Positions 56,049-64,000 of a stretch of 64,000 nt of DNA are shown here, piece by piece. Position 1 is the stretch's first letter. Every line of letters begins with the position of its first letter. Both the position numbers and the translations under genes were made by a program. The DNA lies in contig CAJXLF010000004.1 in NCBI GenBank assembly GCA_913055805.1, forward strand, positions 1 through 64,000, read 5' to 3'. The notes beneath the pieces were generated by a model. The model was not told the origin of the DNA and searched no databases. It saw nothing but the letters and a program-made list of their open reading frames with translations. This DNA is from an uncultured Salinisphaerales bacterium. GTDB lineage: Bacteria > Pseudomonadota > Gammaproteobacteria > Nevskiales > CAJXLF01.

Positions 56049-56220
56049 GCAACATCCACCCGAACGACCAGTGTGCGATCCGCTGCGCCACCAGTGCCAG
56101 GTAGCAAGGGTCCATGCGGCACTTGAACCAGGTATACCAGCGGTAAAACGGTTCCGCCTTTCGATAATGATCTGAAGCCCGGCGTATGAGGTTGTTCAAT
56201 AAGGATTCCGATTCCACCAC
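55978..56220 (-). pseudogene. Possible gene remnant (methyltransferase-like N-terminus)
   Basis: An 80-residue frame in an otherwise gene-free gap (56049-56310) that runs antisense into the MerR 3' end. Its first part, A-E-P-F-Y-R-W-Y-T-W-F-K-C-R-M-D-P, resembles the N-terminal segment of some SAM-dependent methyltransferases found beside acyltransferase genes, but the nucleotide-binding motif never follows. It may be a relic or chance; the rest of the gap shows nothing. Confidence 0.25.
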
Positions 56221-56310
56221 GTACCGCGTGTTGATACCGGGAAAGAATATAGCGGGGCCGGAAGCGCTATAAAGTGTGTTACCGAAGACCGGAACGGGCC
56301 TGCGCCCGGC

Positions 56311-57624
56311 TCAATATCCCCAGGACACCAGCTCGGCCACCAGGTCGCGATAGAAACCCTCACGGCTGAAACGAAAGCCGGAATTATCTTCGCCCATGCA
56401 GCTCATGCGGCCCTCGTCCATGCCCGGCACCTGGGCGCTGGCATAGGCCATATGCGGCAGACCTGGGTGCTGAACCTCGGGGTCGAGGGTTTCGCCCATG
56501 ATCCAGCGCGGCATCACCGGCGTTGCGCCGCCGGTGGACCCGGCGCCGTAGGTGGTGAACTGCTGCGAATCGACCGAGATGTTGCCATCGTTGGCCCCTT
56601 CCCGTTGTTGCACGATCTCCCAGAACAGCCGCGTTTCGGTAAAGCAGGGATGACTGATGTCATTTATCTGCGAAGTGAAGCTTTGATAGAGGATCGGATG
56701 CTGCGGATCCTCCGGCAGCGGGTACAGTTCGTTGAAGCTGGGCGCGCATTCCACACCGCGGCCGGGGGTGCAATCCATGTCGGTGGTTTCCAGCATGTAC
56801 TTGCGGCTCAGGGCCACCACCGACTCACTGGCCTGCGTGGTAAGCGCCCCGTTCTGACTGAAGCCATCCACGCCAAGCGCCAGATCCAGCACCAGTGAAC
56901 GGCATTCGGGAAACAGGCAGGCGGCCAGCATTTCGAGCACCCAGTCCGCCTGCGCCGTGCCCTTGTTGGCGCCGGCGAGTGAAGTCCAGCTCGCCACATG
57001 CTGGTACATGAGCTTGCCACTGAATTCGTTGGTCACCGCCGCCAGCATGTAGCGGGAATCCGGACAGCCCTGGGAATGGCAGATGATGTTGAACTGGAGC
57101 TCCCGTTGACACTGCTGAACATCACTGAAACCATGCCTGGCCCTGTGATCAGCGTCGGCACAATAATCAATTGTCGCCAGATGAATACCATCGACCGGTT
57201 CAGGATTTTCGCCTTCGCACAGCACTTCATCGACTGTGGTGCCCGCGCATTTCTTGTACAGCAACTGCCCACGCCGTTCATGCGAGGCATAGGGAAGTTT
57301 GTCCGGCTGATAAACCACGGCACCCGCCGCTTCAAGCATCTTCTTGACGCCATAGGGCTCAAATTCGTCACCCTCCGGGATGTCGCCCTGAAAGGAGTTG
57401 TCGGCTGTCCGCGACCAAGGGTGAGAAAGCACGATTGGCCAGTAGGTCGCCAGACTCCGCCCTTCTCCGCTGGGCGGCGGCGCATAGAAACTGCCATCCG
57501 GGCCCGCACCCTGCAGAAGCGACTGACTGCTGACGCCTGGCACGGTCGCCGAATCGTTATCGGAGTCCCCACAGCCGGCGAGCAACAAGCCCGCCAACAG
57601 CAGCGCCACCCTCACGGTGGACAT
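56311..57624 (-). CDS. Lipase-like alpha/beta-hydrolase lipoprotein
   Basis: A 437-residue exported lipoprotein: signal VALLLAGLLLAGCGD (lipobox Cys near residue 18). The body resembles triacylglycerol lipases: YWPIVLSHPWSRTAD, F-N-I-I-C-H-S-Q-G-C-P-D (nucleophile Ser near residue 185 in HSQG), SWTSLAGANKGTAQADWVLE and a late P-G-M-D-E-G-R-M-S segment. Hydrolysis of extracellular lipid esters is likely. It starts 3 bp after the M28-like stop, so the two are one operon. Confidence 0.82.
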   Translation of the reverse strand: MSTVRVALLLAGLLLAGCGDSDNDSATVPGVSSQSLLQGAGPDGSFYAPPPSGEGRSLATYWPIVLSHPWSRTADNSFQGDIPEGDEFEPYGVKKMLEAAGAVVYQPDKLPYASHERRGQLLYKKCAGTTVDEVLCEGENPEPVDGIHLATIDYCADADHRARHGFSDVQQCQRELQFNIICHSQGCPDSRYMLAAVTNEFSGKLMYQHVASWTSLAGANKGTAQADWVLEMLAACLFPECRSLVLDLALGVDGFSQNGALTTQASESVVALSRKYMLETTDMDCTPGRGVECAPSFNELYPLPEDPQHPILYQSFTSQINDISHPCFTETRLFWEIVQQREGANDGNISVDSQQFTTYGAGSTGGATPVMPRWIMGETLDPEVQHPGLPHMAYASAQVPGMDEGRMSCMGEDNSGFRFSREGFYRDLVAELVSWGY

Positions 57625-57627
57625 TGC

Positions 57628-59211
57628 TTACAGACCCAGGTCCGGCACGATGGATGACAGGGGCAAGCCGATCAAGGCCGAGGGCGTGGCATCGATCGCA
57701 TCGATGATGTCCACAAAGGCCTCGGTCACCGGCACCAGTTGTTCGCGGTCCACCTTGTCCAGGGTATCGGCCTGGTCATAAAGATAATTCGGACCCGAGA
57801 TCAGGCTGGCAGTGGGAATCCCCTTGGTGCACACGAAGGACGCATCCGTGGGCATGCCCCCCACCGCACAAAGGGCTTCAGCATTCAACAAGGCCGTACG
57901 TTGCAGGTCATGTTCCACCAGTGCACTGATCATTGCGGCCTTCAGGGTCGGCCCAAATGTATTCATGATGCCGCGGATTTCCGACTTGTCGGTGATTACC
58001 AACTCGCCGTTATCACCCTTGATGCCCTGCTTGCCGATGTGCTCCAGGGTGACGTTGGCGACGATGTTGTAGGGCGTCTCCTTGTTGACGATGTATTTGT
58101 CCACAAAAGCCATATGGCCCTGATAACCGGTGAAATGGGAATCGAAGGTTGTAAACATCAGGGTCTTCTCGCGAGAGCCTTCCGGCTGTGACGCATAGTA
58201 CTGGGCCTGGGCCAGCACCGCAGCCGTGCCACTGCCATCTTCCACGGCGCCATAGAACACCGAATCGTGATGTGACTGCACCATGATCGTGTCGGTGCTC
58301 TTGCCTGGCAGAAAACCCACCACCGAACGCGCTTCAACCTCGGTGCGACTACCCTCCATCACCATGTTAACGGGAGCGCTGCCGCCACCCTGACTGATCA
58401 TCTGCCGAATTCGTTTTCCTTCGCCAGGGGATACCCAGAAACCCGGAATCGTGACGCTGGTACGCCGGTAAAACTCGTTGTAGTACTTGTTGGATTCGAA
58501 ATAATCGGCCAGCACCCCGATGAAGCCGGCAGCACCAGCGTCCATGGCAGCGTTGAGCACGTCCGAATAGGTTGTGAGATAGGGATTGGCGATCACCAGC
58601 GAGGGCTCCACGATGGTCAACCCGGGGTCCCAGAGAAACTCCATGAAGGGGACCAGGCCCGCTGTCGGCAGAATGAACTTCAGGTCGAAGAGCACGATCT
58701 TGCCCTCAACATCCTTTAGCGCCATTTCCAGCGGCGTACCCAGACCGACATCCACGATCTCGGTTTCGAGCCCGCCCGGTCCGGTGGAAAAATCGGACGG
58801 CTCGTCAGGCGTCACAAAGGAAAAGGCGGAAGGAAAGGCATCGATCTCTTCACCTGCGATCCGCACCCCGTAATCCGTCGTTTCCCACTTCCAGGAAGTG
58901 GCTGTTTCGTAATGCACATCCTGAAGCCCGAGTTTCTCGAACTGGCATTTCACATAGGCCGCGGCCATGCGCCCTTCGGGGGTGCCGGTGCGGCGGTAAC
59001 CAATGGCCACGAGATCTTCAATCCAGCCGAAGATACGTTCCTCACTCGGAATGCCTTGCGCCTCGGGCGAGGTATCATGCGAGCAGTCCAGCGTGGATGG
59101 CTGGCCGCCACCCCCCATGTTCAGGCCATTGTCGTTATCACTGCCACCACAGCTGGCCAGCAGAAAAAGGCACAGGCCGGCAGCAGCCGTATAAATAAGG
59201 GATCGGGACAC
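57628..59211 (-). CDS. M28-type metallopeptidase-like lipoprotein with degenerate metal site
   Basis: A 527-residue lipoprotein: signal AAAGLCLFLLASCGG (lipobox Cys near residue 21), a PA-like insert and an M28 aminopeptidase fold. The first metal ligands are present in QSHHDSVFYGAVEDGSGTAA (His-x-Asp, then Asp). The usual Glu-Glu pair is replaced by M-F-T-T-F-D-S-H-F-T-G-Y-Q-G-H, and the final Y-H-T-x-x-D-T is Y-D-Q-A-D-T-L-D, so the last His is lost. Catalysis may be altered or absent. The start is GTG 59211, since GGAGGAG lies directly upstream; a GTG at 59223 would fall in front of that site. Confidence 0.78.
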   Translation of the reverse strand: MSRSLIYTAAAGLCLFLLASCGGSDNDNGLNMGGGGQPSTLDCSHDTSPEAQGIPSEERIFGWIEDLVAIGYRRTGTPEGRMAAAYVKCQFEKLGLQDVHYETATSWKWETTDYGVRIAGEEIDAFPSAFSFVTPDEPSDFSTGPGGLETEIVDVGLGTPLEMALKDVEGKIVLFDLKFILPTAGLVPFMEFLWDPGLTIVEPSLVIANPYLTTYSDVLNAAMDAGAAGFIGVLADYFESNKYYNEFYRRTSVTIPGFWVSPGEGKRIRQMISQGGGSAPVNMVMEGSRTEVEARSVVGFLPGKSTDTIMVQSHHDSVFYGAVEDGSGTAAVLAQAQYYASQPEGSREKTLMFTTFDSHFTGYQGHMAFVDKYIVNKETPYNIVANVTLEHIGKQGIKGDNGELVITDKSEIRGIMNTFGPTLKAAMISALVEHDLQRTALLNAEALCAVGGMPTDASFVCTKGIPTASLISGPNYLYDQADTLDKVDREQLVPVTEAFVDIIDAIDATPSALIGLPLSSIVPDLGL

Positions 59212-59333
59212 GCTCTCCTCCACGCGGGCTTACGCCCTGAGTTATGACTTATAAAAAGGGATTCGGATTTGCTCCATGCTAGTGCAAGCCCCTATATTGC
59301 GCTTGTATGAAATGCCGGTTTTATTAGTATCAA

Positions 59334-60134
59334 ATGACGGACATTGAACACCCCGCCCCTGCTGGAGTGACCATCTATTACTGGCCCTGCAGCCTGGTTT
59401 TACTGGCGCCTTCACTGATACTTGACCGCCCGACCAGCCCGCTCTGCGCCACCCTGAGAATCGCCTGCCGCGAGCCCTATACTATTGAAGTGGAAGGGAA
59501 AACCATTACCACCCGGGCATCACTGGTAGCGCCCAAGGCCGGCCGCAAGCGGGTACTGGCCGTGAATAGCGACGTGGCCCTGTTCTACCTGCCGATTGAC
59601 GTGCCCGAATACGCAGGGCTGAAAACACTGCTGGCTGACGAACCGGTTATCGATCTGCCCATAGAAAAGTTCGAAGCACTGTTGCCGCGCATGCGCCAGG
59701 CCATGACGGAGATCGTCTCCGCCGACAGCATCAAGCAACTGGTGCGCGATGTTGTCCTGGCTATCACGGGAGACCAGAAAATTTTCATTCCCCCACCCGA
59801 CGCCCGCGTGACTGAAGCCTGCCGCATACTCGACGACATGCCATTAAGTGAAGTCAGCCTGGAAACCGTCGCCGGCAAGGTACATCTGTCCGCCTCGCGC
59901 CTGCGTGAACTGTTCAAACAGCAAACGGGTTTCACTATTGGTGAATACGCACGCTGGCGCGGCGTGTGGCGGGCGGCGCTTTTCTGGCAACGCGGAATGA
60001 AACTGACCGATGTGGCCGTAGAAGCCGGCTTCTACGACCTCGCCCACATCGACAAGGCCTTTAACGAGGTGTTCGGCATGAATCCCTCGACCGTGATCGA
60101 TCCGCGCTTCGTGACTCTGGTGAACTGCGAATAA
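59334..60134 (+). CDS. AraC-family regulator (short N-terminal domain)
   Basis: A 266-residue regulator. The first 150 residues form a short beta-rich sensing part (HPAPAGVTIYYWPCSLVLLA) unlike the Arabinose_bd type of the two others here. The C-terminal AraC domain has SLETVAGKVHLSASRLRELF and LTDVAVEAGFYDLAHIDKAF, then N-E-V-F-G-M-N-P-S. It is divergent from the M28-like/lipase operon and convergent with the GGDEF gene, so the lipoprotein operon is its likely target. No clear ribosome site precedes ATG 59334. Confidence 0.87.
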   Translation: MTDIEHPAPAGVTIYYWPCSLVLLAPSLILDRPTSPLCATLRIACREPYTIEVEGKTITTRASLVAPKAGRKRVLAVNSDVALFYLPIDVPEYAGLKTLLADEPVIDLPIEKFEALLPRMRQAMTEIVSADSIKQLVRDVVLAITGDQKIFIPPPDARVTEACRILDDMPLSEVSLETVAGKVHLSASRLRELFKQQTGFTIGEYARWRGVWRAALFWQRGMKLTDVAVEAGFYDLAHIDKAFNEVFGMNPSTVIDPRFVTLVNCE

Positions 60135-60143
60135 TCGAGTCGT

Positions 60144-61244
60144 TCAGACGTCAACAATCAGCGGGTCATCTCCAGGCACCGCCCTTTTCAGAACGTCTTC
60201 CGCGGTAGCCAGCCACTTATCCAGTGGCATGGCGCCGAACTCGGCTACCGCCGCTGCCGTGCGTAACGCACCATGCGTACCGGCATTGGACAGACCCTTC
60301 ACTATTCGCCGCGCAGCGCTGTTGGCGCCTTCGGTATCGGCTGCCGGCAATAACACGGCCAGCACGCCCTGCCGGTACACCACGGGGGTATCCGAACCCG
60401 CACGCACCAGTCCCCGCAGCGCCTGGGCGGCATCACGAACACGCTTCTCGCCGGCCGTCTCCTGCGCGTCCATGGCGATTAACAGTAACGCGGCAGACCC
60501 CCCCTGACGCCGAATACGGCCGAGTTCCTTTTGCAACCGGCTGTCCAGAAAAGCCCGGCGATACAGCCCGGTGTCCGGATCAATTCGCTGCGCCGGGCTC
60601 AGGCTCGGCTCGGCAGGATAGAGCCAGGCGCGCAACCTGGCGGCCAGCAACACACTGATCGCCAGAACAAACAGCAAGGCGCCCAGACCCCAGGGCGTCA
60701 GATAAGGCGCATAGGCAAAATGCGCACCGAGCGGCCCGCGGGGATTGATCACTGCGGCCGATTCAAACACCAGCACCGCAACGTGGCCGGCCAGTAACAA
60801 AGCTGCTGCCCACCAACCAGCCTGACCCGGCAAGGCCGCCAGGGCGGCAATCATCAGGACGGGTAACAGCAACAAAAACGGACTGCTCAGTGCGCCCGTC
60901 ACATGAAACACAGCCAGTACATAAAGACCCAGCCAGACCATGACAGCCACCAACAACCATTGCACCCGATGCGCCGAAGCCCGGGGCACGCGTTCATACC
61001 AGTCCGGATAAATCAGTAATGCGGTCAACGCCAGCGTGTTGAGTAAAAACACCGCCAGCAACGCGTTGTACATCAGCGAGAAAGCGCCTGTTTCAGGCCA
61101 GACGAACATATCCGTGAAACGCATGGACAGCTCGGTCATGATGGCGCCGATGGCGCCTGCCCAGGCCAGCAGCACCAAGCCGCGAAGAATCGAAAGATAA
61201 TCCTCGAGAAGAAGGCGCGGTAATGCAGTCCGTTTAGCCGGCAT
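60144..61244 (-). CDS. Membrane protein with degenerate GGDEF domain
   Basis: A 366-residue protein with six predicted helices (about 20-220) and a C-terminal GGDEF-like fold (about 232-360): I-D-P-D-T-G-L-Y-R-R-A-F-L-D-S-R-L and AVLLPAADTEGANSAARRIV. The signature that should read G-G-D-E-F is Y-R-Q-G-V-L-A-V-L-L-P, so no metal or GTP catalysis is expected; it may bind nucleotide or act as a scaffold. The pilin gene lies 80 bp upstream on the same strand. Confidence 0.82.
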   Translation of the reverse strand: MPAKRTALPRLLLEDYLSILRGLVLLAWAGAIGAIMTELSMRFTDMFVWPETGAFSLMYNALLAVFLLNTLALTALLIYPDWYERVPRASAHRVQWLLVAVMVWLGLYVLAVFHVTGALSSPFLLLLPVLMIAALAALPGQAGWWAAALLLAGHVAVLVFESAAVINPRGPLGAHFAYAPYLTPWGLGALLFVLAISVLLAARLRAWLYPAEPSLSPAQRIDPDTGLYRRAFLDSRLQKELGRIRRQGGSAALLLIAMDAQETAGEKRVRDAAQALRGLVRAGSDTPVVYRQGVLAVLLPAADTEGANSAARRIVKGLSNAGTHGALRTAAAVAEFGAMPLDKWLATAEDVLKRAVPGDDPLIVDV

Positions 61245-61324
61245 TTATCGCAACTCCGCGGTATGAGACAAAGGACGGTTAAGCTGGATGATGTTGAGTA
61301 AAGGCATGCTCATCAATCTCCTGG

Positions 61325-61753
61325 CTACGGCGTGCTGCGGCAATTCGGGGGCAGCAGATGATCAGGCAACGTAGAACCACAGGTCCAGCTGACAGCATCG
61401 CCCGAAGCAGGCGTAAGGGTCACGGCATGCCCGCTCAACTGGCTGCCCTGCAGATCCGCCTGGATAACGCCTCCGGCGAGTATGCTCACGCGTAACACAT
61501 ATTCGCCGGTGAAGGATTCCGGCGCTCCCAGCCCTGCGTCTGCATTGTTGTCGGGAAAGCTGCCGTTGACTGAATAATATTCAGTCACTGCCGTCATCGG
61601 GGCAGTTACAACGTTGAGCGCCTCGGCCACCTTGGCGCGAGTCGTGTAATTCAGGTACACCGGAATCGCAATCGCCGCCATGATGGCCACGATGGTCACT
61701 GCAATCAGCAACTCGAGCAGCGTAAAGCCCTGCACCCTGGAAGACGTTTCCAT
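61325..61753 (-). CDS. Type IV pilin-like protein
   Basis: A 142-residue prepilin: short leader METSSRVQG, cleavage before F, and the hydrophobic helix F-T-L-L-E-L-L-I-A-V-T-I-V-A-I-M-A with the conserved Glu at +5. The globular part has Y-Y-S-V-N-G-S-F-P-D-N-N-A and two Cys near the end (WTCGSTL, PPNC) that can form the D-region disulphide. Major or minor subunit cannot be told; no assembly genes are adjacent. Confidence 0.9.
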   Translation of the reverse strand: METSSRVQGFTLLELLIAVTIVAIMAAIAIPVYLNYTTRAKVAEALNVVTAPMTAVTEYYSVNGSFPDNNADAGLGAPESFTGEYVLRVSILAGGVIQADLQGSQLSGHAVTLTPASGDAVSWTCGSTLPDHLLPPNCRSTP

Positions 61754-61832
61754 GTCTTCCAGATTAGTCCCAGTGTCATCAGACGGTCAACGAAATATTT
61801 TTCTGCTCACACTGCCGGCAGGATCCGGGCAA

Positions 61833-62867
61833 TCAGGCGCTGGCGGCCTGGCGTTCCTTCGCCATGGTCAGGGCGCAGTCCTCGATCATGTCTTCCTGGC
61901 CACCAACCATCTTGCGACGACCGAGTTCGAGCAGGATCTCACGAGCGGAGATGCCGTACTTTTCTTCTGCCCGCTTGGCGAACAGCAGGAAGGACGAGTA
62001 CACACCGGCGTAGCCCAGGGTCAGGGCGTTGCGGTCGATACGTACCGGGAAGTCGAGGATCGGCGTGACCAGATCCTCGGCCACGTCGGAAATCTTGAAC
62101 ACGTCAACGCCGGTTTCAATGCCCATGCGATTGCATACCGCCACGAACACCTCCATCGGTGTGTTGCCGGCGCCGGCGCCCATGCCACCGCAGGCGCAGT
62201 CGATACGATTGGCTCCCGCTTCCACCGCGGCAATGGAATTCGCCACACCCATCGCAAGGTTGTGGTGACCATGGAAGCCGATCTCGGTGTTCGGATTGGC
62301 TTTTTCACGCAACAGGCCCACGCGGGCTTTCACGTCATCCGGCAGCATATAGCCTGCCGAGTCGGTCACATACAGGCAGTTGGCGCCGTAGCTTTCCATG
62401 AGCAGGGCCTGCTCGACGATTTCCTCGGGCGAAATCATATGCGCCATCATCAGGAAGCCTACGGTATCCAGGCCCATCCTGGCACCCAGATTGATGTGCT
62501 GTTCGGAAACGTCGGCCTCGGTGCAATGCGTAGCCACGCGGATGGTGGTCACGCCGCAATCGGCGGCCATCTTCAGATGATCCACCGTACCAATGCCCGG
62601 CAGCAGCAGGGCAGAAACCTTGGCCTGCTTGAGGTGCGGAATCACCGCGCGCAGGTATTCCTCGTCGGTTGCCGCCGGAAAACCGTAGTTCACCGAAGCG
62701 CCGCCCAGGCCATCGCCATGGGTGACTTCGATCAGCGGTACGCCGGCAGCGTCCAGACCCTGCGAGATGCTCTGCATCTGCTCAATCGTGATCTGGTGCC
62801 TCTTGGGATGCATGCCGTCACGCAACGACATGTCATGCACTGTTACTTTTCTACCTTCAAGATTCAT
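61833..62867 (-). CDS. dmpG: 4-hydroxy-2-oxovalerate aldolase
   Basis: A 344-residue class II aldolase of the DmpG/BphI/HsaF family, at the usual length. Hallmarks are [16 protein letters not shown] at residues 9-24 (Arg and Asp of the active site), [20 protein letters not shown]-type strand [22 protein letters not shown] (metal His pair) and [14 protein letters not shown]. It splits 4-hydroxy-2-oxo acids to pyruvate and an aldehyde, passed by tunnel to the dehydrogenase encoded upstream. This is the end step of meta-cleavage of aromatic or steroid A-rings. The start follows a purine-rich GGGGAAAAGAA. Confidence 0.93.
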   Translation of the reverse strand: MNLEGRKVTVHDMSLRDGMHPKRHQITIEQMQSISQGLDAAGVPLIEVTHGDGLGGASVNYGFPAATDEEYLRAVIPHLKQAKVSALLLPGIGTVDHLKMAADCGVTTIRVATHCTEADVSEQHINLGARMGLDTVGFLMMAHMISPEEIVEQALLMESYGANCLYVTDSAGYMLPDDVKARVGLLREKANPNTEIGFHGHHNLAMGVANSIAAVEAGANRIDCACGGMGAGAGNTPMEVFVAVCNRMGIETGVDVFKISDVAEDLVTPILDFPVRIDRNALTLGYAGVYSSFLLFAKRAEEKYGISAREILLELGRRKMVGGQEDMIEDCALTMAKERQAASA

Positions 62868-62871
62868 TTCT

Positions 62872-62912
62872 TTTCCCCCTCACCCCAACCCTCTCCCGCC
62901 AGGGGAGAGGAG
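62872..62912. repeat. Dispersed palindromic repeat between the aldolase and dehydrogenase genes
   Basis: CCCCCTCACCCCAACCCTCTCCC followed by GGGGAGAGG is the same unit type as at 44281, 46062 and 46428. It sits at the 5' end of the aldolase gene and provides its purine-rich ribosome site. Confidence 0.7.
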
Positions 62913-62936
62913 TTTGCTGCGGCGAGTTATTGACCC

Positions 62937-62964
62937 ATCTGTGTAATCTGTGAAATCTGTGGAT
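62937..62964. repeat. 28-bp repeat ATCTGTG type, left copy
   Basis: ATCTGTGTAATCTGTGAAAT... (28 bp) is a perfect inverted copy of 63888-63915. The two copies flank the acetaldehyde dehydrogenase gene exactly: this one lies 6 bp past its stop. The unit itself contains three tandem ATCTGTG-like steps. Confidence 0.85.
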
Positions 62965-62970
62965 TCAGCC

Positions 62971-63879
62971 CTATGCGGCTGGCTCGAAACTCAGCCGACC
63001 CGCCAGCATATCTTCAGCGAACATTTCGGCGGTGCGTGCCGCGGCGGCGGTCATGATGTCCAGGTTGCCGGCGTACTTGGGCAGGAAGTCGCCCAGGCCC
63101 TCCACCTCCACATAGGTCGTCACACGGTTGCCGTCGAACACCGGGCCGTTGACCAGCCGGTAGCCGGGCACGTATTTCTGCACCTCGGCAATCATGTCGT
63201 GCACGGACTTCGTGATGGCCTCCTGATCCGGCGCGTCCTCGGTCAGGCAATGAATGGTGTCACGCATGATCAGCGGCGGCTCGGCCGGATTGATCACGAT
63301 AATGGCCTTGCCCTGCTTGGCGCCGCCCACTTTCTCCACCGCGCCGGCAGTGGTGCGGGTGAACTCGTCGATGTTCTTGCGCGTGCCGGGGCCGACGGAT
63401 TTCGAAGCGACGGTGGCGACGATTTCGCCATACTTCACCGGCTGCACGCGGGACACGGCAGCGACCATCGGGATGGTGGCCTGACCGCCGCAGGTGACCA
63501 TGTTCACATTACGCTCATGACCACCAGCGTGATCCTTAAGATTCACGGGTGGCACGCAGTAGGGACCAATCGCTGCCGGGGTGAGATCAATCATCATCAC
63601 GCCCAGCGCGGTCAGCTTGTCGGAGTTTTCCTTGTGCACGTAAGCGCTGGTGGCGTCGAAGGCGATGCGGATTTCGTCTTCCTTTACATGCGGCACCAGG
63701 CCGTCTACACCTTCATGCGTGGTCTTCAGGCCGGCATCGCGGGCGCGGGCCAGGCCCTCGCTTTCCGCCTCGATACCCACCATCCAGGCCGGCTCCAGTA
63801 CCTCGGAACGCCGCAGCTTGTACAGCAGGTCGGTGCCGATATTGCCGGAACCGATAATGGCGCATTTGATCTTGCTCAT
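62971..63879 (-). CDS. dmpF: Acetaldehyde dehydrogenase (acylating)
   Basis: A 302-residue CoA-acylating aldehyde dehydrogenase of the DmpF/BphJ/HsaG family: [15 protein letters not shown] at the NAD site, [12 protein letters not shown] with the active-site Cys near residue 130, [12 protein letters not shown] and [14 protein letters not shown]. It turns acetaldehyde or propionaldehyde from the aldolase into acyl-CoA. The start ATG 63879 has no ribosome site: the ATCTGTG repeat abuts it (ends 8 bp away), suggesting the repeat replaced the leader. Confidence 0.94.
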   Translation of the reverse strand: MSKIKCAIIGSGNIGTDLLYKLRRSEVLEPAWMVGIEAESEGLARARDAGLKTTHEGVDGLVPHVKEDEIRIAFDATSAYVHKENSDKLTALGVMMIDLTPAAIGPYCVPPVNLKDHAGGHERNVNMVTCGGQATIPMVAAVSRVQPVKYGEIVATVASKSVGPGTRKNIDEFTRTTAGAVEKVGGAKQGKAIIVINPAEPPLIMRDTIHCLTEDAPDQEAITKSVHDMIAEVQKYVPGYRLVNGPVFDGNRVTTYVEVEGLGDFLPKYAGNLDIMTAAAARTAEMFAEDMLAGRLSFEPAA

Positions 63880-63887
63880 AATTATCT

Positions 63888-63963
63888 ATCCACAGATTTC
63901 ACAGATTACACAGATTGATTTTCACGAAACCAGGCGTCATCGAGCCCTGTGTAATCCGTGGAT
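63888..63963. repeat. 28-bp repeat, right copy, with partial third copy
   Basis: The 28 bases at 63888-63915 are the exact reverse complement of 62937-62964. A shorter inverted copy, CTGTGTAATCCGTGGAT (63947-63963), follows and can pair with the first to form a stem-loop around 63916-63946. No gene is seen between 63880 and the window end. Confidence 0.8.
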
Positions 63964-64000
63964 GAACACACTACTCCTCAAACCCTATTGCCGCTGAACC

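Noticed and set aside
1-64000. CRISPR arrays, tRNA and rRNA genes, and phage structural genes
   Set aside because: No spaced direct-repeat array, no recognisable tRNA or rRNA stretch and no phage structural or packaging gene was seen.

Overview
The window is about 64 kb of moderately high-GC DNA with dense gene packing, Shine-Dalgarno starts and ATGA-type overlaps. The protein families (class II PHA synthase, WS/DGAT, DUF1302/DUF1329 pairs, AraC regulators with an N-terminal Arabinose_bd-type domain, a cytochrome b561-YceI fusion, type IV pilin) point to a lipid-, hydrocarbon- or steroid-using gammaproteobacterium. Genus cannot be named from sequence alone. No rRNA, tRNA or CRISPR was seen, and no gene-free stretch exceeds 300 bases.

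Positions 1-7.5 kb are accessory. They hold the tail of an IS3-family transposase, a SnoaL-like gene between two half attC sites (a stranded integron cassette), ccdAB, a LysE exporter behind tandem dyads, a broken GST gene, an ArsR/DoxX/AHSA1 operon with a perfect operator, a higBA-type toxin-antitoxin module and an AT-rich DUF3800 gene.

Positions 7.5-18.5 kb carry alpha/beta hydrolases, an ABC-2 exporter, two AraC regulators, a cupin/membrane protein/hydrolase operon, a zinc alcohol dehydrogenase and a 3-hydroxyacyl-CoA dehydrogenase.

Positions 18.7-37 kb form a storage-lipid block. One minus-strand operon reads DUF1329, DUF1302, acyl-CoA synthetase, PHA synthase, PHA depolymerase. A second reads ChoD-like GMC oxidase, WS/DGAT acyltransferase. 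Between them lie another GMC dehydrogenase, a two-component system and a beta-helix surface protein. Three promoters here (DUF1329, ChoD-like GMC and 3-hydroxyacyl-CoA dehydrogenase) share a long element, TGTCG-N16-TGTCR-N8-CAA, which looks like an AraC-type regulon box.

Positions 37.8-49.2 kb are the most interesting part. A minus-strand run carries DUF1329, a CYP51 sterol 14-alpha-demethylase fused to a ferredoxin, an extended SDR, a SnoaL-like protein, a homologue of plant cycloeucalenol cycloisomerase, a DUF6351 esterase-like lipoprotein, an SDR and an alpha/beta hydrolase. The cycloisomerase and CYP51 are consecutive steps of plant phytosterol synthesis (cycloeucalenol to obtusifoliol, then 14-demethylation). 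No squalene epoxidase or sterol cyclase is present here, so the cluster may remodel imported algal or plant sterols. A dispersed palindromic repeat lies between these genes and also inside the CYP51 reading frame.

Positions 49.3-64 kb hold a SnoaL protein, a cytochrome b561-YceI/YceI pair, a thioredoxin-like protein, an Mpo1-like protein, a TetR/hydrolase pair with twin operators, a MerR/SRPBCC pair, a lipase and a degenerate M28 peptidase (both lipoproteins), an AraC regulator, a degenerate GGDEF protein, a type IV pilin and the meta-cleavage end enzymes 4-hydroxy-2-oxovalerate aldolase and acylating acetaldehyde dehydrogenase.
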